Origin: Methyloversatilis sp. RAC08
GTDB taxonomy: Bacteria; Pseudomonadota; Gammaproteobacteria; Burkholderiales; Rhodocyclaceae
Reading direction: 5' to 3'
DNA: 64,000 bases
Assembly (NCBI RefSeq): GCF_001713355.1
Contig: NZ_CP016448.1
Coordinates: forward strand, 3,038,001-3,102,000
Part shown: one piece after another, positions 55,095-63,477 of the stretch
Position numbering within the stretch: the first letter of the stretch is position 1
Layout: every line of letters begins with the position of its first letter
Made by a program: the position numbers and the translations under genes
The notes under the pieces: model-generated
Seen by the model: only the letters and a program-made list of their open reading frames with translations
The model's database searches: none
What the model was told of the DNA's origin: nothing

Positions 55095-55961
55095 ATGATT
55101 GCCGCTGCGTTCAAGTTGCTGCGACCGCACCAGTGGGTGAAGAACGGCTTCGTGTTCTTCGGCCTGCTGTTCGGTCACGCCTGGCACAACAGCGCCACGG
55201 TGCAGGCCGCCATCGTTGCCTTCCTCGCCTTCTGCCTGATGTCGAGTGCGGTGTATGCGCTGAACGATCTGCGCGACATCGAGCAGGACAGGCTGCATCC
55301 GGCGAAACGGCAGCGGCCGCTGGCATCCGGCGCGCTGTCGCCGTCGGTTGCCATCCTGCTGATGACGGCCTGCTCGATCAGCTCACTGCTGCTGGCCTGG
55401 CAGGTCGGCGACACGCTGGTCTATCTGCTGTGCGTCTATGGCCTGATCAACTTCGGCTACAGCTACGGCCTCAAGCGCGTCGTCGTGCTCGACGTGTTCC
55501 TGATCAGTGCCGGCTTCATGCTGCGTCTGCTTGCCGGCACCACCGGGCTGGACATTCCTCCGTCGAACTGGCTGCTGATGTGCGGCCTGCTGCTGACGCT
55601 CTTCCTGGGCTTTTCGAAACGGCGTGCCGAACTGATGCTGATGGACGAGGCGGGTGGAGCGCACCGCAAGGTGCTTGATCTGTATTCGCCTGCGCTGCTC
55701 GACCAGTTCATCACCATCACCGGCGCCTGCGCCGTGGTGGCGTACTCCCTGTACACCGTCGATGAGGACACGGTGCGCATCCATGGCACGGCGGATCTCA
55801 TCTACACGCTGCCTTTCGTGCTGTACGGGTTGTTCCGCTACCTGTACATGCTGCACCGGCGCGGTGGCGGCGGTGATCCGTCGTATGACCTGTTCCGCGA
55901 CCCGCACCTGATCGTCGCAATGGCCGGCTGGCTGGCAGTTACGGTTTTCCTGCTGCGCTGA
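55095..55961 (+). CDS. UbiA-family prenyltransferase, decaprenyl-phosphate phosphoribosyltransferase-like
   Basis: A 288-residue membrane enzyme with nine helices. It has the UbiA aspartate motifs NDLRDIEQDRLHPAKRQRPLASG (first) and a second in FLGFSKRRAELMLMDEAGG. The N-terminus LRPHQWVKNGFVF is typical of the DPPR synthase branch, which couples phosphoribosyl pyrophosphate to polyprenyl phosphate. In actinobacteria this starts arabinan synthesis; in proteobacteria the product is unclear. The adjacent GT39 enzyme may use the lipid-linked pentose. Confidence 0.85.
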   Translation: MIAAAFKLLRPHQWVKNGFVFFGLLFGHAWHNSATVQAAIVAFLAFCLMSSAVYALNDLRDIEQDRLHPAKRQRPLASGALSPSVAILLMTACSISSLLLAWQVGDTLVYLLCVYGLINFGYSYGLKRVVVLDVFLISAGFMLRLLAGTTGLDIPPSNWLLMCGLLLTLFLGFSKRRAELMLMDEAGGAHRKVLDLYSPALLDQFITITGACAVVAYSLYTVDEDTVRIHGTADLIYTLPFVLYGLFRYLYMLHRRGGGGDPSYDLFRDPHLIVAMAGWLAVTVFLLR

Positions 55962-56147
55962 CTGCACGGCTTCTCATGGCTGTTGCGGGAATGTGGAACA
56001 AGCGCCGGCATCCCATCGGTCGAACTGCACAACCTCTGGATGGCATATCCCTGACGCAAGTTCAAATTGCGCGTAAAGCGGGTTCTGGTCGGCTCGCTCC
56101 CACCTCTGGTGCGCGCGCTTGCTCCGCCTGTCCGGAAATCGAAGTCG

Positions 56148-57068
56148 TCAGATCCCCATGCCCTTGGTGCCCAGATAGGCGGGTATCCAGGCCTGCAGCA
56201 ATTCGAGGAAGGCTTCTGCTGCCCGCGACAGGCGGCGCTGCTGCAGCCTGACCACCTGCCAGCGTGACATCAGCGGAAACCCCTCTACCTGGAGGATGAC
56301 CACCTCATCCTCGAGCAGCGGGTCGCGGTGCAGCGTGTGGCGCGAAAGTATGGACAAGCCCAGTCCGCCCGCCACGGCCTGCTTGATGGCTTCATTGCTG
56401 CCCAGTTCCATCCGCACATTCAGCGTGGCGCCCTGCTGCGACAGATAGTTCTCGATCGCGATGCGCGTGCCCGAGCCCTGCTCGCGCATGATGAAGCGCT
56501 CTTCCGCGAGATCCTGCAACTTCAGAATGCCCGCATTGGCCAGCGGGTGCGACGCCGGCGCAATCGCGACCAGCGGATTGTCGAGGAATGAATCACAGGT
56601 GAGATCCATGTCCTCGGGTGGCTTCGTCATGACGTACATATCGTCGAGATTGGCCTGCATGCGTTCGATCAGACGGTCCCGGTTTGCCACTTCCAGCTTC
56701 ACATCGATACCCGGGTGCTGCGCGCAGTAAGGACCGAGCACACGCGGCACGAAGTACTTCGCGGTACTGACCGCGGCCAGCCTGAGCGTGCCGCGGTGCA
56801 GGCTGCGTGTGGCCTGAAGGTTTTCCTCGAATTGCTGCCACTGCAGCTGTATGCCCTTCCATGCCGACAGCAGCTCTTCCCCGGCGGGTGTCAGGAAGGT
56901 GCGTCGCCCTATGGTGTCGAACAAGGGTTCGCCCACCGTTTCGGTCAGTTGCCGCACCTGCTGCGACACCGCCGGCTGGGTCAGGAAAAGCTGCTCCGAC
57001 GCGCGCGTGAAGCTGCCGGTTTCAGCCACTTTGGCAAACACCTGCAACTGCCGCAGCGTTATGTTCAT
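56148..57068 (-). CDS. LysR-family regulator, CbbR-like
   Basis: A 306-residue LysR regulator: HTH ~4-62 (TLRQLQVFAKVAETGSFTRASEQLFLTQPAVSQQVRQL) and a substrate-binding domain ~90-295. The N-terminus and the AAVSTAKYFVPRVLGPYCAQHPGIDVKLEVANRDRL block resemble CbbR/RbcR-type regulators of carbon fixation. No cbb gene is in the window. The 5' region is AT-rich with a likely divergent promoter. Autoregulation is common for the family but not shown here. Confidence 0.88.
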   Translation of the reverse strand: MNITLRQLQVFAKVAETGSFTRASEQLFLTQPAVSQQVRQLTETVGEPLFDTIGRRTFLTPAGEELLSAWKGIQLQWQQFEENLQATRSLHRGTLRLAAVSTAKYFVPRVLGPYCAQHPGIDVKLEVANRDRLIERMQANLDDMYVMTKPPEDMDLTCDSFLDNPLVAIAPASHPLANAGILKLQDLAEERFIMREQGSGTRIAIENYLSQQGATLNVRMELGSNEAIKQAVAGGLGLSILSRHTLHRDPLLEDEVVILQVEGFPLMSRWQVVRLQQRRLSRAAEAFLELLQAWIPAYLGTKGMGI

Positions 57069-57506
57069 AACCTTTTCATTATCAAATCAAGAAAAAAATA
57101 ATATTTGTACTAATGGATCAAAGTTTTTAGCATCTCGCGTCAATCACTGCAACCCGAATCGTCCGTGTCAATCGCCCTCGTGCCCAGCCAGTTTGTCCGC
57201 CAACCACAATCCGGGTGGCGCACCTCTCGTCTGACCGCCCTGGGGCATGCACGGATGATTGCAATTCTGTGCATGGACGATGCTGTGCGGCGCCGGCTCG
57301 TTCTGGCCGGTTTCCTGCCGGGCGCTGAAGCGAGCGAGGGCGCCCACCGGATGTGGAGTCGGCCTTGTTCGTCACTCCCGCCTCATATATCACCCCTGCG
57401 ACCCGACAACCCGCTGCGGCTTACCGGCTGACGCCGCCCGCGGGACTGAACCGGGGCGGCTACAGCGCCCCGGCCACCGCTTCCCTTGGCCAACCCTTCG
57501 GTCTTA
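57069..57506. other. Gene-free stretch with candidate promoter of a small RNA
   Basis: No coding frame with a family match or ribosome binding site is seen. The first ~50 bp are AT-rich and probably hold the LysR promoter. A possible plus-strand promoter, TTGTTC (57365-57370) with TATCAC (57388-57393) at 17-bp spacing, lies upstream of a GC-rich stretch containing a stem CCGGGGCG/CGCCCCGG near 57450. Together with the strong terminator that follows, this suggests a non-coding transcript of about 160 bases. Confidence 0.4.
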
Positions 57507-57560
57507 CCCGCACACGTGTCTGATTCCTCAACGAATCCGTCAGGTGTGCGGGATTTTTTT
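57399..57560 (+). ncRNA. Candidate structured small RNA
   Basis: A plus-strand transcript is implied: a strong intrinsic terminator at its end has no gene upstream to serve, since the LysR gene points the other way and murI is convergent. The segment contains a GC-rich hairpin near 57450 and an end hairpin with a nested stem GATTC/GAATC. I compared it in mind with 6S, SRP RNA, tmRNA and common riboswitches and saw no match. The 5' end is a guess from the promoter-like boxes. Confidence 0.35.
57507..57560 (+). terminator. Strong intrinsic terminator facing murI
   Basis: Stem CCCGCACAC (57507-57515) and GTGTGCGGG (57544-57552), then ATTTTTTT. It is oriented for plus-strand transcription; on the minus strand there is no T-run. 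It ends six bases before the murI stop codon. Confidence 0.8.
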
Positions 57561-57565
57561 GTCGC

Positions 57566-58369
57566 TTATCCCTGCAAGGGCGCGAGTCGCGCATCCGCAT
57601 GCCATAACCGTTGCAGTACCCGCTCAGCGGTGTCCGAGGCAGCCGTGGACCAGAAGCTTTCGGTTCCTGCCGCCTTGCCGCCGCGCAGCAGTCCGGCATC
57701 GTTCAGACGCTGCGCCAGCTGGCGGGCCACCGAATCGCCGGTGTCGATCACCTGCACCGTCGCTCCGGCCTGCTGCTGGATCAACCCACGCAGGAAAGGG
57801 TAGTGCGTGCAGCCCAGCACAATCACGTCGGCACCGCCGGCCAGCAGCGGTTCGACATGCGACGCGATCAGCGCCCGCGTGGCAGGAGTGTCCAGTTCGC
57901 CACGTTCGACCGCCTCGACCAGGCCGGTACCGGGCCGGGTGATCACGCGGACGTCGCGGCCGAAGGTGTCGAGCAGCGCCGCGAAGCGCGCGCTGGCGAG
58001 CGTGCCCGTTGTGGCGAGTACGCCAACCACACCGGAGCGCGTGGCGGCGGCGGCGGGTTTGACTGCCGGCTCCATGCCGAGGACCGGCAGGCCTGGCCAG
58101 CGTTCTCGCAACGCGGGTGCAGCGGCTGCCGTGGCCGTGTTGCAGGCGATCAGCAGCGCCTTCGCGCCGTGGCCGATCAGGAATTCGCCGAGCGTCAGGC
58201 TGCGGTCGCGTATCCAGTTGGCACTGCGCTCGCCGTAGGGCGCATGGCCCGAATCGGCGACGTAAAGAAAGTCTTCGGCGGGCAGGCGCGCCCGTGCGTG
58301 GCGCAGCACCGACAGGCCGCCGAGGCCGGAGTCGAATACGCCTATCGGTGCGTCGTGGGTCGGAATCAC
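57566..58369 (-). CDS. murI: Glutamate racemase
   Basis: A 267-residue enzyme making D-glutamate for peptidoglycan. Both catalytic Cys regions are present: ACNTATAAA (~74) and GCTHYPFLRG (~186), with the N-terminal DSGLGGLSVLRHARARLP and YVADSGHAPYGERS blocks. Length is normal for the family. It is convergent with the candidate small RNA and, with 77 bp between, downstream of the adenosyltransferase on the same strand. Confidence 0.95.
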   Translation of the reverse strand: MIPTHDAPIGVFDSGLGGLSVLRHARARLPAEDFLYVADSGHAPYGERSANWIRDRSLTLGEFLIGHGAKALLIACNTATAAAAPALRERWPGLPVLGMEPAVKPAAAATRSGVVGVLATTGTLASARFAALLDTFGRDVRVITRPGTGLVEAVERGELDTPATRALIASHVEPLLAGGADVIVLGCTHYPFLRGLIQQQAGATVQVIDTGDSVARQLAQRLNDAGLLRGGKAAGTESFWSTAASDTAERVLQRLWHADARLAPLQG

Positions 58370-58446
58370 GTTGGGCTGGTCAGCCGAGGCGGGCCGCTCA
58401 CAGAGCGGTTGAAAGCAGATTCACCGTCCATCCATGGCAGCGGCGT

Positions 58447-59013
58447 TCAGCCGGCCTTGTCATCATGCGCACGGCCGCGTTGCCACAGCACGTCGCCTCG
58501 CCCATCGAGCCGGTTGAAGGTGCGGCCGATGACGAACAGCAGGTCGGACAGGCGGTTGAGGTACTGGCGGCTGGCGTCCGGCACCTGACCTTCGGCGGCG
58601 GCGGCGATCACCGCGCGCTCGGCGCGCCGGCAGATCGTGCGTGCAAGGTGCGACAGTGCGGCCGCGCGCGTGCCGCCCGGCAGGATGAATTCCTTCAGCG
58701 GCCTGAGTTCGTCGTTCAGTCGCTCCAGTTCGGTTTCCAGGCGCGCCACCTGTTCGGGCTTGACCAGGTTGTAACCCGGTACGGCCAGTTCGCCACCGAG
58801 GTCGAACAGATCATGCTGGATGTCGGTCAGCAGCGCGGCAAGATCGGGCGGCAGCGGTTCGCACAGCAGCACGCCGAGCGCACTGTTCAGTTCATCTACA
58901 TCGCCAAGCGCGTGCACGCGGGCGCTGTATTTCGACACCCGCGTACCATCGCCCAGGCCGGTTTCGCCACCGTCGCCGGTACGTGTCGTGATCTTTGAAA
59001 GTCGGTTTGCCAT
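58447..59013 (-). CDS. Cob(I)yrinic acid a,c-diamide adenosyltransferase, PduO type
   Basis: A 188-residue ATP:corrinoid adenosyltransferase that makes adenosylcobalamin. It shows the PduO-type start KITTRTGDGGETGLGDGTRVSKYSARVHALGDVDELNSALG, and the later block RTICRRAERAV and LNRLSDLLFVIGRTFN, which bind ATP and the corrinoid. Coenzyme B12 would serve enzymes such as methylmalonyl-CoA mutase or ethylmalonyl-CoA mutase of methylotrophs, not present here. Confidence 0.93.
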   Translation of the reverse strand: MANRLSKITTRTGDGGETGLGDGTRVSKYSARVHALGDVDELNSALGVLLCEPLPPDLAALLTDIQHDLFDLGGELAVPGYNLVKPEQVARLETELERLNDELRPLKEFILPGGTRAAALSHLARTICRRAERAVIAAAAEGQVPDASRQYLNRLSDLLFVIGRTFNRLDGRGDVLWQRGRAHDDKAG

Positions 59014-59156
59014 GGCTGCTCGTGATGAGATGGATAAGAGCTATTGATTATAAGTCGGCTTATATATAAGGCCGCACCAGTTAGAATTCTTCATATATTC
59101 CGAAGGCCACGCGCGCTGCGTGCCGAACGGAAGCAACGCATGGAGCGACTGCAAGT

Positions 59157-60449
59157 ATGACCCCGAAAACCGACCCGAAAGACTTCCTCCGCAAGCTGTT
59201 CCAGGCGGCGTTCGACGCCGCCAACCCGGACCTGTGCGTGCCGGCCAACCTGCCGCCGCCGCCCAATGGGCGCACGCTGGTGGTCGGCGCCGGCAAGGCG
59301 GCCGCGTCGATGGCGCTGGCGGTCGAGAAGAACTGGCCGGGTGAGCTGTCCGGACTGGTCGTGACGCGCTACGGTCACGGCGCGCCGTGCCGGCGCATCG
59401 AAGTGGTCGAGGCCTCGCATCCGGTGCCGGATGCGGCTGGTCAGCAGGCGGCGAAGCGCATCCTGCAGTCGGTGCAGGGACTGACCGAAGACGATCTGGT
59501 GATCGCGCTGATATCCGGCGGTGGCTCGGCGCTGCTGTCGGCACCGGCCGAGGGGCTGACGCTGGAGGACAAGCAGGCGGTCAACCGCGCGTTGCTGGCC
59601 AGCGGTGCGGCGATCCAGGAAATGAATTGCGTGCGCAAGCACCTGTCGTCGATGAAGGGTGGCCGGCTGGCGCAGGCCTGCTATCCGGCGCGCGTGTTTA
59701 CGCTGGTCATTTCCGACGTGCCGGGCGATGACCCGGCGGTGGTCGCGTCTGGTCCGACGGTGCCGGACACCACGACGCGCGAGGATGCGCTGGCCATCAT
59801 CCGCCGCTACAACATCGAAGTGCCGACCGCGGTGATGAACTGGCTGTCGCGCCCTGAATCCGAAACCCCGAAGGCGGATGACCCGCGTCTGGCACGCTGC
59901 GAAACGCGCACCATTTCGACTGCCCAGGCATCGCTGCTGGCGGCCGCCGAGGTGGCGCGCGCCCATGGCGTGACGCCGCTGGTGCTGGGCGACATGATAG
60001 AGGGCGAGTCAGCCGATGCCGGCAAGGTGCTGGCCGGCATCGCCAAGGCGTGCGCGATCAACGGCACGCCGCTGGCGCCGCCCTGCGTGCTGCTGTCCGG
60101 CGGCGAGACCACGGTGACGCTGGGCCAGATCAAGCCGGGGCAGAAGCCGCGCGGCGGCCGCAATTCCGAATTCCTGCTGTCGCTGGCGATTGCGCTCGAC
60201 GGCATGTCCGGCATCCATGCGGTGTCCGGCGATACCGACGGGATCGACGGCAGCGAGGACAACGCAGGTGCCCTGGTGACAGACGATACGCTCGCCCGCG
60301 CGCGCGCTGCCGGCATCGACGCCCGCCACATGCTCGACGTGCACGATGCGTACGGTTTCTTCCATGGCATCGAAGACCTGATCGTGACCGGACCGACGCT
60401 GACCAACGTGAACGACTTCCGCGCCATCTACGTCGAAAAGAAGGCCTGA
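59157..60449 (+). CDS. Glycerate kinase (glycerate 2-kinase, MOFRL family)
   Basis: A 430-residue kinase of the GckA/TtuD type. The N-terminal part has VVGAGKAAASMALAVE and ISGGGSALLSAPAEGLTLEDKQAVNRALLASGA; the C-terminal MOFRL domain has LSGGETTVTLG, GGRNSEFLLSLAIAL and DTDGIDGSEDNAGA, ending TNVNDFRAIYV. The product would be 2-phosphoglycerate from glycerate. This enzyme closes the serine cycle and the glyoxylate-tartronate route. It lies upstream of glcDEF on the same strand, separated by the repeat region, which suits glyoxylate handling. Confidence 0.93.
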   Translation: MTPKTDPKDFLRKLFQAAFDAANPDLCVPANLPPPPNGRTLVVGAGKAAASMALAVEKNWPGELSGLVVTRYGHGAPCRRIEVVEASHPVPDAAGQQAAKRILQSVQGLTEDDLVIALISGGGSALLSAPAEGLTLEDKQAVNRALLASGAAIQEMNCVRKHLSSMKGGRLAQACYPARVFTLVISDVPGDDPAVVASGPTVPDTTTREDALAIIRRYNIEVPTAVMNWLSRPESETPKADDPRLARCETRTISTAQASLLAAAEVARAHGVTPLVLGDMIEGESADAGKVLAGIAKACAINGTPLAPPCVLLSGGETTVTLGQIKPGQKPRGGRNSEFLLSLAIALDGMSGIHAVSGDTDGIDGSEDNAGALVTDDTLARARAAGIDARHMLDVHDAYGFFHGIEDLIVTGPTLTNVNDFRAIYVEKKA

Positions 60450-60491
60450 AGCGTATTCACTTTTTGGCAGAAGGCATCAGGAGGCGCCCTC

Positions 60492-60578
60492 CCTGTGGGA
60501 GCGGCGGCCCCGCCGCGATCGTGCAGCGACCATCGTTGTACAGAGTGCGTATCGCGGCGAGGCCGCCGCTCCCACAGG
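60492..60578. repeat. 28-bp inverted repeat (REP-like)
   Basis: Arms at 60492-60519 and 60551-60578 match at 27 of 28 positions (CCTGTGGGAGCGGCGGCC... and its complement), with a 31-bp loop. The arm resembles the CTGTGGGAGCGGC-type extragenic palindromes of many gammaproteobacteria and betaproteobacteria. It differs from the GTAGGTTGGGG family in this window. The second arm ends in the first unit of the tandem array. Confidence 0.85.
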
Positions 60579-60758
60579 AACAGCTCCCACAGGAACAGCT
60601 CCCACAGGAACAGCTCCCACAGGAACAGCTCCCACAGGAACAGCTCCCACAGGAACAGCTCCCACAGGAACAGCTCCCACAGGAACAGCTCCCACAGGAA
60701 CAGCTCCCACAGGAACAGCTCCCACAGGAACAGCTCCCACAGGAACAGCTCCCACAGG
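60571..60758. repeat. 15-bp minisatellite, 12 perfect copies plus a partial
   Basis: The unit CCCACAGGAACAGCT is repeated twelve times without a mismatch from 60571 to 60750, then a partial CCCACAGG to 60758. The first eight bases of the unit are the end of the adjacent inverted repeat arm, so the array probably grew from that edge by slippage. Perfect identity suggests recent expansion and likely strain-to-strain length variation. Confidence 0.95.
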
Positions 60759-60872
60759 GCACCGCTCGAAACGCACGGTGTCCGGTGTGGCCGGGTCGCT
60801 TCGCTGCAACCGTCCGCGGTCGTGCATGTCTGCGGGTATCATCGATCGCCTGATCGCACCGTAAGCCGAGTC

Positions 60873-62387
60873 ATGAGCGCATTGCCGCAGGCCCACGCCA
60901 ACACCCACTCCGCTGCCGCCGCTCCCGCAGTGATTTCCAGGGCGGCCCTGATCGCCGAACTGTCGCGCGTGCTGCCGGCCGACTGTCTGATCACCGACAT
61001 CGGCCGCCTGCGTGCCTACGAGTGCGACGGACTTATGCTGATGCGCGAAATGCCGCTTGCCGTCGCGCTGCCGACGACCGAGGCGCAGGTGATCGCGGTA
61101 CTGCGCACTTGTCACCGGCTCGGTGTGCCGGTGGTGCCGCGCGGCGCCGGCACCGGCCTGTCCGGTGGTGCCACACCGCACAAGCACGGCCTGGTGCTGT
61201 CGACGGCGCGCATGAACCGCATCGTGTCGGTCGACCGGCTGGCGCAGCAGGCGGTGGTGCAGCCGGGTGTGCGCAATCTTGCGGTGTCGGAAGCGGCTGC
61301 GCCGCACGGCCTTTATTACGCACCGGATCCATCGTCGCAGATCGCCTGCAGCATCGGCGGCAATGTGGCGGAGAACTCCGGCGGTGTGCATTGCCTGAAA
61401 TACGGGCTGACCGTGCACAACGTGCTGCGTGTGCGCATGGTCAGCATGGCCGGCGACGTGCTGGAGGTGGGCAGCGCCGCGCCGGACTGTCCGGGTTATG
61501 ACCTGCTGGCCGTCACCATCGGCTCGGAAGGCCTGCTCGGCGTCGTCACCGAAGTGACCGTGAAGCTGGTACCCCGGCCACGTGTGGCGCGCTGCGTGCT
61601 GGCCGCCTTCGACGATGTGCGCCGCGCCGGTCAGGCGGTGGCCGACATCATCGCGGCCGGCATCATCCCGGCTGGCCTGGAAATGATGGACCAGGCGACC
61701 ACGGTGGCCGTCGAAGCGTTCGTGCACGCCGGTTACCCGCTGGATGCCGCAGCCATTCTGCTGTGCGAGTCCGATGGCACGGCGGAAGAAGTGGAAGACG
61801 AGATTGCCCGCGTGCGCATGCTGCTCGACGCAGCCGGTGCCACCGAAATACGCGTGTCCGACAGCGAAGCCGAAAGGCTGCGTTTCTGGGCCGGCCGCAA
61901 GGCGGCTTTTCCGGCAGCCGGCCGCATCTCGCCCGATTACTACTGCATGGATGGCACCATTCCGCGCCGCAAGCTGGCCGACATGCTGGAGGCGATGAAT
62001 GCGATGTCCGACAAGTACGGCCTGCGCTGCCTGAACGTATTCCATGCCGGCGACGGCAATCTGCACCCGTTGATCCTGTTCGATTCGAACGATGCGGATT
62101 CACTGCACCGCGCAGAAGCCTTCGGCGTCGAAATCCTCGAACTGTCGGTTGCGCTGGGCGGCACCATCACCGGCGAGCACGGCGTCGGGCTGGAGAAGAT
62201 CAACCAGATGTGCGTGCAGTTCGCACCCGGCGAACTCGACATGTTCCATCGCGTCAAGGCGGCCTTCGATCCGGCCGGTCTGATGAATCCGGGCAAGGCG
62301 GTGCCGACGCTGCACCGCTGCGCCGAAATGGGCGGCATGCACGTGCACCACGGCGAGCTGCCGCACCCCGAGCTGCCGCGCTTCTGA
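60873..62387 (+). CDS. glcD: Glycolate oxidase FAD-binding subunit GlcD
   Basis: A 504-residue FAD-linked oxidase. The FAD_binding_4 domain (~55-230) has VVPRGAGTGLSGGATPHKHGLVLSTARMNRI and the GGNVAENSGGVHCLKYGLT segment. The C-terminal oxidase domain contains HAGDGNLHPLILFD and GEHGVGLEKI. GlcD, with GlcE and GlcF, oxidises glycolate to glyoxylate at the membrane. The ATG at 60873 is used because sequence before it is repeat-derived. glcE follows after two bases. Confidence 0.95.
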   Translation: MSALPQAHANTHSAAAAPAVISRAALIAELSRVLPADCLITDIGRLRAYECDGLMLMREMPLAVALPTTEAQVIAVLRTCHRLGVPVVPRGAGTGLSGGATPHKHGLVLSTARMNRIVSVDRLAQQAVVQPGVRNLAVSEAAAPHGLYYAPDPSSQIACSIGGNVAENSGGVHCLKYGLTVHNVLRVRMVSMAGDVLEVGSAAPDCPGYDLLAVTIGSEGLLGVVTEVTVKLVPRPRVARCVLAAFDDVRRAGQAVADIIAAGIIPAGLEMMDQATTVAVEAFVHAGYPLDAAAILLCESDGTAEEVEDEIARVRMLLDAAGATEIRVSDSEAERLRFWAGRKAAFPAAGRISPDYYCMDGTIPRRKLADMLEAMNAMSDKYGLRCLNVFHAGDGNLHPLILFDSNDADSLHRAEAFGVEILELSVALGGTITGEHGVGLEKINQMCVQFAPGELDMFHRVKAAFDPAGLMNPGKAVPTLHRCAEMGGMHVHHGELPHPELPRF

Positions 62388-62389
62388 CG

Positions 62390-63466
62390 ATGACCCATCC
62401 TTTCCATTCGACGCTGCGCGAGATGGTGCTGGATGCAGCCGCGCAAGGCCGCACGCTGCGCCCGCACGGCAGCCGCTCGAAGGACTTTCTCGCGCAGCAG
62501 CTCGCCGGCGCGCCGCTCGACATGCGCGGTGCGCAGGGTGTCATCGCCTACGAGCCGTCCGAGCTCTACATCACGGCGCACGCCGGCACCCGCGTGGCCG
62601 ACATCGAAGCGCTGCTGGCCGGCCGGCAGCAGATGCTGGCGTTCGAGCCTCCCCACTTCGGACCGGGCGTCACATTGGGCGGCATGGTGGCAAGCGGCCT
62701 GTCCGGCCCGCGCCGCATGGCCGCCGGCAGCCTGCGCGACTTCGTGCTCGGCGTCACCGTCATGGATGGCCAGGGCCGCGTGCTGCACTTCGGCGGTCAG
62801 GTGATGAAGAATGTTGCAGGCTTTGACGTATCGCGCCTGATCGCTGGCAGTTTCGGCACCCTGGGCCTCATTCTCGACGTGACCCTGAAGGTGCTGCCGC
62901 TGCCCCAGGCGGAACAGACCCGCTTGCTCGAACTCGACGATGCGATGGCGCTGCTGCGCCTGCGCGAGTGGGGCGCCGAACCGTTGCCGATTTCCGCCAC
63001 CTGCTGGCATGGCGGCCGGCTGCACGTCAGGCTGTCTGGCGCGCAAGTCGCGCTCGATGCTGCGGCTCAGCTGATCGGCGGCGACGCGGTTGACGCCGTC
63101 GACGCGGCAGCGCTGTGGCGGAGCGTGCGCAATCACACGCACGCCTTCTTCGATGGCGATGCACCGCTGTGGCGCGTCGCGCTGCCGCCGACTGCGCCGC
63201 ATCTCGCGTTCGATGGCGACAGCCTGACCGAATGGAATGGCCTGCAGCGCTGGCTGCGCAGCGATACCGACGCGGACGCGCTGCGTCACGTGGTCGGCGC
63301 GCTGGGTGGCCATGCCACCCTGTTCCGCGGTGGCCGGACCGTGGACCGGGCGCTTGGCGTGTTCGAACCGCTCAAGCCCGAAGTGATGGCAGTCAGCCAG
63401 CGCCTGAAGCAGGCTTTCGACCCGTCCGGCGTGTTCAGTCCGGGACGGCTGTACCCCGAACTTTAA
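62390..63466 (+). CDS. glcE: Glycolate oxidase FAD-binding subunit GlcE
   Basis: A 358-residue second flavin-domain subunit, shorter than GlcD as usual. It shows HGSRSKDF near the start, GGMVASGLSGPRRMAAGSLRDFVLGVTVMDGQGRVLHFGGQVMKNVAGFDVSRLIAGSFGTLGLILDVTLKVLP in the FAD region, and ends DPSGVFSPGRLYPEL, the conserved tail of the family. Genes glcD, glcE and glcF are packed with 2- and 11-bp gaps. Confidence 0.94.
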   Translation: MTHPFHSTLREMVLDAAAQGRTLRPHGSRSKDFLAQQLAGAPLDMRGAQGVIAYEPSELYITAHAGTRVADIEALLAGRQQMLAFEPPHFGPGVTLGGMVASGLSGPRRMAAGSLRDFVLGVTVMDGQGRVLHFGGQVMKNVAGFDVSRLIAGSFGTLGLILDVTLKVLPLPQAEQTRLLELDDAMALLRLREWGAEPLPISATCWHGGRLHVRLSGAQVALDAAAQLIGGDAVDAVDAAALWRSVRNHTHAFFDGDAPLWRVALPPTAPHLAFDGDSLTEWNGLQRWLRSDTDADALRHVVGALGGHATLFRGGRTVDRALGVFEPLKPEVMAVSQRLKQAFDPSGVFSPGRLYPEL

Positions 63467-63477
63467 GAGCGATCCCG

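Larger units (their letters stand above)
60450..60872. other. Gene-free repeat region between glycerate kinase and glcD
   Basis: This gap holds a 28-bp inverted repeat pair and a 12-copy tandem array, described in the next two entries, and about 110 bp before glcD with no recognised promoter. Open frames through it are repeat artefacts (Ser/His/Arg/Asn or Cys/Gly/Ser repeats) and show no start signal. Confidence 0.7.

Noticed and set aside
57399-57560. 6S RNA, SRP RNA or tmRNA
   Set aside because: None of the conserved core sequences I know (for example the SRP GGAAGGAAGC-type loop or a tmRNA CCA end) is present, so only a generic candidate is kept.
60571-60758. CRISPR array
   Set aside because: The repeats are 15 bp, directly joined and without spacers, and no cas gene is near.
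60495-60872. Ser-His-Arg-Asn-Ser repeat extension before GlcD
   Set aside because: The frame is open only because the repeat unit is a multiple of three. GlcD homologues start near the ATG at 60873.
60477-62066. Open frame with Val-Pro-Val-Gly-Ala repeats on the minus strand
   Set aside because: The elastin-like repeats are just the 15-bp minisatellite translated. The rest is antisense to glcD.
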